Assembly: GCA_013821615.1 (NCBI GenBank)
Contig: JACDGQ010000071.1
Coordinates: 1-10,556, forward strand
Direction: 5' to 3'
DNA from: Planctomycetota bacterium
GTDB lineage: Bacteria > Planctomycetota > UBA11346
DNA length: 10,556 nt
The translations under genes were made by a program, and so were the position numbers. Shown here in pieces: positions 6,975 through 10,556 of the stretch (position 1 is its first letter; each line of letters begins with the position of its first letter). The notes below the pieces were generated by a model, which saw only the letters and a program-made list of their open reading frames with translations, was not told the DNA's origin and searched no databases.

Positions 6975-7388
6975 TCACCAGCGCAGCAACGGCCGCGACC
7001 AGGGCACGGCGGCAGCGAGGCCGATGAGCGCGATGGTGGCCATGACCGCTGCGGTGCGGGGACGGCCGCGCTTGCCGAGGATCTTGGCGCCATGCACCAG
7101 CCCGAGGGCGACCAGCATTACCGCAGGATGGATGACGCGCAGGAAGAATGCCTCGCCACCTTGACCCGCCGTCGGACCCGGCAGGGGACTAAGCGCATAC
7201 AGCGCCACGCCGAAGACCAGTTGGAGGTCGACCGCGATCATCCACAGCGTGGCCAACCGCCCGGCGCTGGCGGTATGGCTGCCAGCGGCGCGCCGCCAGG
7301 CTGCGATGATGGCAAGCAGGCCGGTGCCGAGCACCACCCAGCGCCACAGGCTGTGCGCTGCGAGCAGGAACAGGTAGGCGGATCCCAT
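6975..7388 (-). CDS. four-helix integral membrane protein, uncharacterised family, 137 aa
   Basis: Four hydrophobic segments are visible at about 4-30, 46-66, 81-104 and 112-130. The pattern AHSLWRWVVL (11-20), DLQLVFGVALY (54-64) and HPAVMLVALGLVH (87-99), with a closing AAVPWSRP, matches a small family that I recall from Bacteroidota and other phyla, usually annotated as hypothetical and sometimes loosely as cytochrome b-like. Three histidines lie in or at the ends of helices (H12, H87, H99), along with D54 and Q56. That would suit heme or metal binding or proton transfer, but no function is established to my knowledge. The frame opens at 7442; I chose the ATG at 7388 because GGGAG lies five bases before it. 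It follows the two coupled exported-protein genes by 137 bases on the same strand and may share their transcript. Confidence 0.8.
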   Translation of the reverse strand: MGSAYLFLLAAHSLWRWVVLGTGLLAIIAAWRRAAGSHTASAGRLATLWMIAVDLQLVFGVALYALSPLPGPTAGQGGEAFFLRVIHPAVMLVALGLVHGAKILGKRGRPRTAAVMATIALIGLAAAVPWSRPLLRW

Positions 7389-7525
7389 GGCATCTCCCGG
7401 TGGTGCGGGTGCGGACGATCCGAGGCGGCCGGGCTTCCGCAATCAGCAGGTGCCACCTTCCTGCACTGGCGGCGGTCCGGACTCGTCCAGGCGCACCAGG
7501 TGCGCGCTCGTGCGATCCGAGCTGG

Positions 7526-8191
7526 TCAGGGGCGTGGACCGTTTCTGCGGGAGTCATCACCGGTCGCCACCGGCATCGCCACCGCCCGCCCATCGGCGAT
7601 CAGTTCGCCGGAGCCCGTCAAGGCGATGGCGTGCGTCTCGCGCTCCCAGTCGAGTCCGGCCGTGGGCAGGCGCAGGCGCAGGTGGCGTGTGCCGCTGCCG
7701 ATCAGGAACAGGGCCGCAGTGCCGTCGGAAAGTCGGGACAACGAGAATTGCGAGAGCTGCAGCCGGTTCTCGCCCCAGCGCAGCGGGAAGGACTGGTAGA
7801 CGCCTTCGCCCTCGATGCTCATCGTCAACTGCAGGCCGTGGATGTTGTGGTAGGTCACATCGGCGGTCTCGGCGATCAGCACCGCGGCGACCAATACCGC
7901 GATCAGGACGATCACTCCATCATCATTGCCGCTGAAATGCCAGTCCCCGCTGCCATGCCCGCTGCCGCCATGTCCACTGCTGCTGGAGGAGGCGAACAAG
8001 GAGTCCTCTCCACGCGGCCAGATCGTGTAGGGGGACTGGCGCTTCACGAAGCTCTTGTCGACGGTGATGCTGAGGTTTGCCGGTTCGTTGTCCGCCCTGC
8101 CCTGTCCACAGCCGACCGGGATGATGAGCAGGGCAGCGAGCAGGGGGCAGAGCAGGAGTCGCGCCGCGGTCTGGGGATGCGTGCGTTTCAC
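7526..8191 (-). CDS. exported or lipid-anchored protein of unknown function with an internal membrane helix, 221 aa
   Basis: I do not recognise a family. The N-terminus is a signal sequence (KR, then LLLCPLLAALLIIPVGC at 12-28). C28 could be a lipid-attachment cysteine, but the preceding IPVG is a poor lipobox. Residues 64-89 are low complexity, rich in Ser, Gly and His (SSSSSGHGGSGHGSG). A strong hydrophobic segment at 92-107 (GVIVLIAVLVAAVLIA) would make a membrane helix, unusual for a lipoprotein. The C-terminal part (about 110-205) looks beta-rich and soluble (RHLRLRLPTAG, GELIADGRAV). The start is a GTG that overlaps the stop of the preceding gene as GTGA, with AGGA about ten bases before it, so translation is probably coupled. 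Gene and operon structure are well supported; function is open. Confidence 0.78.
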   Translation of the reverse strand: MKRTHPQTAARLLLCPLLAALLIIPVGCGQGRADNEPANLSITVDKSFVKRQSPYTIWPRGEDSLFASSSSSGHGGSGHGSGDWHFSGNDDGVIVLIAVLVAAVLIAETADVTYHNIHGLQLTMSIEGEGVYQSFPLRWGENRLQLSQFSLSRLSDGTAALFLIGSGTRHLRLRLPTAGLDWERETHAIALTGSGELIADGRAVAMPVATGDDSRRNGPRP

Positions 8192-8763
8192 TGGGACGCG
8201 TCCTGCTTCTCACCAAGGTCCCGGATCACGATCAGCTCGTCATGGAGTGCGTAGCCCGCGTCCTGCCAGGCGTCGAACGTGTAGCCCCTGGGATTGTCAG
8301 GGATGCCCGAGAACTGCGCCGTCTCATAGACGACCAGGTGGAAGACGATGCCGACATATTTGGAGTTCATCTCGGCGATCTCCGCGCTGGTGAGGGTGCG
8401 CGGCCGGTGCTTGCCGTCCGCACCGCTGTGGTCCTGCTGCGGGTTCAGCTTGCGGTCGGCGTCGAACACGTCGTTCGGTACGAAAGTCTTCACCCAGGGC
8501 ATGACGTGATAGCCCATGCCCAGGCGTGAGATCGGCCGGCCATCGATCTCGGTGATGGCCAGGCTGTAGCGGTCGTCATCCTTACCCGCGGGATCGGGCA
8601 CGACCTCGGCGGTGACAGCGTAGCAGGTACCGAGCGGCATCCCGATCGCGCCGACGACCGTGGAGGTTCTGAGTTCGTCGAGGCGCAGCGCCTGGCGATC
8701 CTGGCAACCGGCGAGCAGCAGCCCGGAAGCAAGGAGCATGGTTGCGAAGTCAGGGTGCGGCAT
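8188..8763 (-). CDS. small lipoprotein of unknown function, 191 aa
   Basis: I do not recognise a family. The N-terminus is a short lipoprotein signal: MLLASGLLLAGC at 9-20 with a good lipobox (LAGC), giving a mature chain from C20. The mature part is hydrophilic and mixed alpha/beta, with segments YSLAITEIDGRPISRLGMGY, a charged Gln/His/Asp-rich middle (LNPQQDHSGADGKHRP) and a strand-like YVGIVFHLVVYE. There is one cysteine (C46) after the lipidation site and no membrane helix. The ATG at 8763 has GGGA six bases upstream. It is the first gene of a two-gene unit, ending in a GTGA overlap with the next one, so the products probably act together at the envelope. It is divergent from the heptad-repeat gene across a 366-base region. 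Confidence 0.82.
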   Translation of the reverse strand: MPHPDFATMLLASGLLLAGCQDRQALRLDELRTSTVVGAIGMPLGTCYAVTAEVVPDPAGKDDDRYSLAITEIDGRPISRLGMGYHVMPWVKTFVPNDVFDADRKLNPQQDHSGADGKHRPRTLTSAEIAEMNSKYVGIVFHLVVYETAQFSGIPDNPRGYTFDAWQDAGYALHDELIVIRDLGEKQDASQ

Positions 8764-8899
8764 GGAATGTCCCAGCGTTGGCAGGGCGGCGGATCCGCGG
8801 CGATCATCACTGGTCCTGGCACGATTCCTAGCGCTGCCTCAGGCCGCGTCCTACCAGCTGCCTCGCACAGCTGACGGGCGCGGGGGTCGGTCACGGTGA

Positions 8900-8940
8900 G
8901 CAAGCCGAGTGGGCACACCGCGACGGCCCACCCGGCTTGC
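8900..8940. other. 14-bp interrupted hairpin in the divergent intergenic region
   Basis: GCAAGCCG (8900-8907) pairs with CGGCTTGC (8933-8940) and GTGGGC (8909-8914) with GCCCAC (8926-8931), around one A/C mismatch and an 11-base loop. The region 8764-9129 has no convincing gene. There is no T-tract on either side, so this is not a simple intrinsic terminator. It lies about 135 bases upstream of the lipoprotein start and 190 upstream of the heptad-repeat gene. An operator, a leader structure or a decayed repeat are all possible. Confidence 0.6.
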
Positions 8941-9000
8941 CTGGCGAGGCGGACGAAGCTGACTGGCGGTGGGGGTGTGCCCGCCTCCGTGCAGCTGCGT

Positions 9001-9071
9001 GTGTTGGTTTCCTACACGCTTGCCGAACTGCGCCGCCCCTTCCGCCCGGAGTGTTGGCGCTTCCTACAAGG
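9001..9071. repeat. pair of short direct repeats, GTGTTGG...TTCCTACA
   Basis: GTGTTGGTTTCCTACACG (9001-9018) recurs 50 bases on as GTGTTGGCGCTTCCTACAAG (9051-9070). Each copy is itself weakly palindromic (GTGTTGG against CCTACAC or CCTACAA). Five turns of spacing and position just upstream of the heptad-repeat gene would suit a regulator site, but a dispersed repeat is equally possible. Confidence 0.45.
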
Positions 9072-9091
9072 GCTCCGCCCATACGCGTGTG

Positions 9092-9097
9092 TATGAT
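9092..9097 (+). promoter_or_regulatory. possible -10 box of the heptad-repeat gene
   Basis: TATGAT, one base from the -10 consensus, lies 33 bases before the ATG at 9130. No recognisable -35 is found at 16-18 bases upstream. A TATGAT also occurs on the other strand at 10148-10153, about 70 bases before the gene starting at 10076. Weak call. Confidence 0.3.
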
Positions 9098-9129
9098 GCC
9101 GGCGTCACCCCTACCCAAGGACGCCTCCC

Positions 9130-9555
9130 ATGCACCTCACCCGCATCCTGCCTTCCATCGCCGCCATCATCGCCCTAGCCCCCGCCGCCTTCGCCGAGAG
9201 CAGCGGAGCGGATCGCGCCGACATCCACGCCGATCGCGCCGACATCCATGCCGACCGCCAGGACATCCGCACGGATAAGGCCGATCGTCATGCGGATCGT
9301 GCCGATGCCCACGCCGACACCCAGGAGATCCGCAAGGACGAGCGCGAACTGCACGCCGACCGCAAGGACGGCGACAAGGCCGGTGCCCAGGCCATGCGTG
9401 CTGACATCCGCGCGGACCGCGCCGACCGGCGCGGGGATCGCCACGATGAGCGACGCGACACGCGCGACATCCATGCGGACCGCCGGGATGTCCGGGGCGA
9501 CGAGCGCGAGATGGGCCGCGATCGCCGGGACATCCGGCACAACCGCCGCGATTGA
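9130..9555 (+). CDS. exported charged heptad-repeat protein, 141 aa
   Basis: A signal peptide (IAAIIALAPAAFA, cleavage expected after A22) is followed by a chain made almost only of Asp, Arg, His, Ala and Ile. It obeys a strict seven-residue repeat, consensus x-D-R-x-D-I-H/R. Seven units span 27-75 (as in ADRADIH), a 19-residue break follows (76-94), then six full units and a partial one from 95 to 141 (HADRRDV-like) in a shifted register. Only about one hydrophobic residue occurs per seven, so a classical coiled coil is unlikely; a salt-bridged single helix or a disordered polyampholyte fits better. AAGGA lies eight bases before the ATG. Similar DRRDIR-type exported proteins are known to me only as hypothetical. 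A strong terminator follows, so it is probably transcribed alone. Confidence 0.88.
   Translation: MHLTRILPSIAAIIALAPAAFAESSGADRADIHADRADIHADRQDIRTDKADRHADRADAHADTQEIRKDERELHADRKDGDKAGAQAMRADIRADRADRRGDRHDERRDTRDIHADRRDVRGDEREMGRDRRDIRHNRRD
9208..9552 (+). repeat. 21-base coding repeat underlying the heptads
   Basis: The heptads are encoded by 21-base units, as in GCCGATCGCGCCGACATCCA, seven from 9208 to 9354 and about seven from 9412 to 9552. Neighbouring early units are nearly identical at the DNA level, while later ones have drifted at codon and residue level. That suggests growth by duplication with recent copies near the 5' end. Confidence 0.75.
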
Positions 9556-9596
9556 GCCGGCCGCAGCGAACCGGCGATCTTTTCGCATCCTGAACG

Positions 9597-9634
9597 CCCC
9601 TGGCGCTGATCAGCGCCAGGGGTTCTTCCTTTCC
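9597..9634 (+). terminator. intrinsic terminator of the heptad-repeat gene
   Basis: A perfect 26-base palindrome (9597-9622, CCCCTGGCGCTGA and its complement) is followed by the T-rich TTCTTCCTTT. It starts 41 bases after the stop at 9555. The flanking GAAC and TTC extend the stem by three pairs past a one-base bulge. On the minus strand the hairpin is followed by GCGTTC, so it would work less well for the convergent gene ending at 9660. Confidence 0.85.
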
Positions 9635-9659
9635 CGCGTGCCCCAGGGTGGACCACTCA

Positions 9660-10076
9660 TCAGGGAGCTGGTCGTGAAGGATGCAATTCCTTGATGTCGG
9701 GGCCCTGGATCGCGTCGAAATCCGCGTCGGGAATGACCTCGTTCTTGCCGAGAACCGGGGTCTGGGATGGCATGGTCGGAGCCAGTGCGGCATATTCCGC
9801 ACCAGTCAGGGACCAGCGTAGGGAAAGCTGGACCATGTTCTTGCGATCCGGCAAGCCGGTCGCTCTGGTGAAGAGATCGTAGACCAGGACATCGCCACTG
9901 GCGGTATGACCGATCCTGGTACGGATCTTCGTGGTCCGATCATCGATGATGATTTCACCCGCAGCCACGTAGATTTGGGCCTGCGGATCGAGGGTGAAAA
10001 CGTTGCCTTTTGCAATCTCCGCTTGGGCTCCCGTCGCTAGGAACGCGAGCAGGATGATCCGGACAGTGGTATTCAT
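9660..10076 (-). CDS. small exported protein of unknown function, 138 aa
   Basis: I do not recognise a family. The N-terminus is a standard signal peptide (MNTTVRIILLAFLATGAQA, cleavage expected after A19). The mature chain of about 119 residues has beta-like stretches (AQIYVAAGEIIIDD, KIRTRIGHTASGDVLVYDLF), no cysteine and a proline-rich end. I chose the ATG at 10076 because GAGGAG lies about nine bases upstream and the signal peptide begins there; the longer frame to 10148 adds a hydrophilic stretch with no ribosome site. It converges on the heptad-repeat gene, with the terminator hairpin between. The upstream stretch 10077-10239 shows no gene; TATGAT at 10153-10148 on the minus strand is a weak possible -10. 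Exported status is likely, function unknown. Confidence 0.75.
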   Translation of the reverse strand: MNTTVRIILLAFLATGAQAEIAKGNVFTLDPQAQIYVAAGEIIIDDRTTKIRTRIGHTASGDVLVYDLFTRATGLPDRKNMVQLSLRWSLTGAEYAALAPTMPSQTPVLGKNEVIPDADFDAIQGPDIKELHPSRPAP

Positions 10077-10239
10077 GGACGAATTCTCCTCGCGACCATG
10101 GGCAATCGTCCGCTGCACGTTCGCCTTTGGAAACGCAGACACCCGCAATCATAGGGTGTGAGTGTCGTCGGAAACCATGATCCGGCTCGGGCCAGGGTGC
10201 GGGATGTCACTCCCTCCAGCGATCGGCTCTCGTTGTCCA

Positions 10240-10440
10240 GAGCGCCGCAGGCGCGGCCCAATCCCAGCCCAGGGCAACGCCCTGCTCATTACCCACAAGT
10301 CGCAGCACTCTGGCTCCGACCGGATTATCTGCCCAGTCCAGTCCGAAGCCCGCGGAGCGGGCGACACATCGTAGCCCAGGGCGGGAGCCCTGGGAACCTC
10401 GGTCATTCATGAGGATCGGAGCCCGCGGAGCGGGCGGCAC
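10240..10440. repeat. REP/BIME-like cluster of five GC-rich hairpins
   Basis: Five short perfect stems with 3-4 base loops follow each other: GCGCC-GCA-GGCGC (10242-10254), CAGGGC-AAC-GCCCTG (10270-10284), GCCCGC-GGA-GCGGGC (10348-10362), CCCAGGGC-GGGA-GCCCTGGG (10375-10394) and GCCCGC-GGA-GCGGGC (10421-10435). They form a repeating order of one GC-box hairpin then one CCCAGGGC hairpin, about 12-16 bases apart, in two full and one half copy. The third and fifth stems are identical. Layouts of this kind are, in my recollection, dispersed REP-type elements in PVC genomes, often near REP-associated tyrosine transposases (RAYT). None is in the window; one could lie to the right. Confidence 0.8.
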
Positions 10441-10556
10441 AGGCCCAGCCATGTCGCATGCGGTGAAACCCGGTCATGTACGGCGCTCCGCACTGTCCTC
10501 ATCCACGGTCAGGCACAGACCGGGTCCCGAACATGGTGCGTGACCTCAGATCCTGC
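10441..10556. other. non-coding right edge, nothing recognised
   Basis: No open frame here has a ribosome site or a plausible composition. A stretch at 10455-10482 (CATGCGGTGAAACCCGG, then CATGTACGG) faintly resembles domain V of a group II intron, but the lower helix does not pair. A start of a gene beyond the edge cannot be excluded. Confidence 0.4.

Noticed and set aside
8896..9096. Possible small gene of 66 codons in the divergent region
   Set aside because: It starts with a GTG without ribosome site, runs through the hairpin and both direct repeats, and has no recognisable composition.
10451..10486. Resemblance to group II intron domain V (ATGCGGTGAAA and GTACGG)
   Set aside because: The upper stem and a 2-base bulge can be drawn, but the lower helix does not pair and the usual GAGCCG start is missing; no reverse transcriptase is seen.

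Overview
The window is GC-rich DNA from a bacterial chromosome. No ribosomal or other phylogenetic marker lies in it, so taxonomy is a guess. A secreted NPCBM-domain glycoside hydrolase with its own AraC-type regulator, a DUF58 protein, and intergenic decoration with heptamer arrays, 'CGCAGAGG'-type inverted repeats and REP-like hairpin clusters all fit a free-living member of the Planctomycetota/Verrucomicrobiota/Lentisphaerota (PVC) group. This rests on family and repeat recognition only. Nothing points to a plasmid, a phage or an integrated element.

Layout, left to right. Positions 1-931 (minus) hold a spermidine synthase whose C-terminus runs off the left edge. A divergent intergenic region with a large imperfect inverted repeat (1090-1236) separates it from a plus-strand DUF58 protein (1323-2228). 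Convergent to that is a 72-residue protein of unknown function (2272-2490, minus). Next, all on the minus strand and read right to left, comes a run of six genes: two exported proteins joined by a 4-base GTGA overlap (8188-8763, then 7526-8191); a four-helix membrane protein (6975-7388); a single-domain response regulator of the Rcp1 type (6267-6758); an AraC-family regulator with an N-terminal cupin-like sensor part (5354-6187); and a large secreted glycoside hydrolase (2702-5185). A 7-base tandem repeat lies between the last two.

A second divergent region (8764-9129) contains a 14-bp interrupted hairpin and a pair of short direct repeats. It leads to a plus-strand gene for an exported protein made almost wholly of a charged seven-residue repeat (9130-9555), followed by a strong terminator hairpin. 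A small exported protein of unknown function (9660-10076, minus) converges on it. The right end (about 10240-10440) is non-coding and holds five short GC-rich hairpins arranged as a repeated REP/BIME-like unit. Nothing was recognised in the last 115 bases.

Functional reading. The clearest module is AraC regulator plus secreted hydrolase, a typical inducible carbohydrate-use pair. Spermidine synthase and DUF58 look like ordinary chromosomal genes. Five small envelope or exported proteins are unassigned: the two coupled ones, the four-helix membrane protein, the heptad-repeat protein and the one at 9660-10076. The first two are the best candidates for an undescribed two-component assembly, but nothing here proves a novel system.
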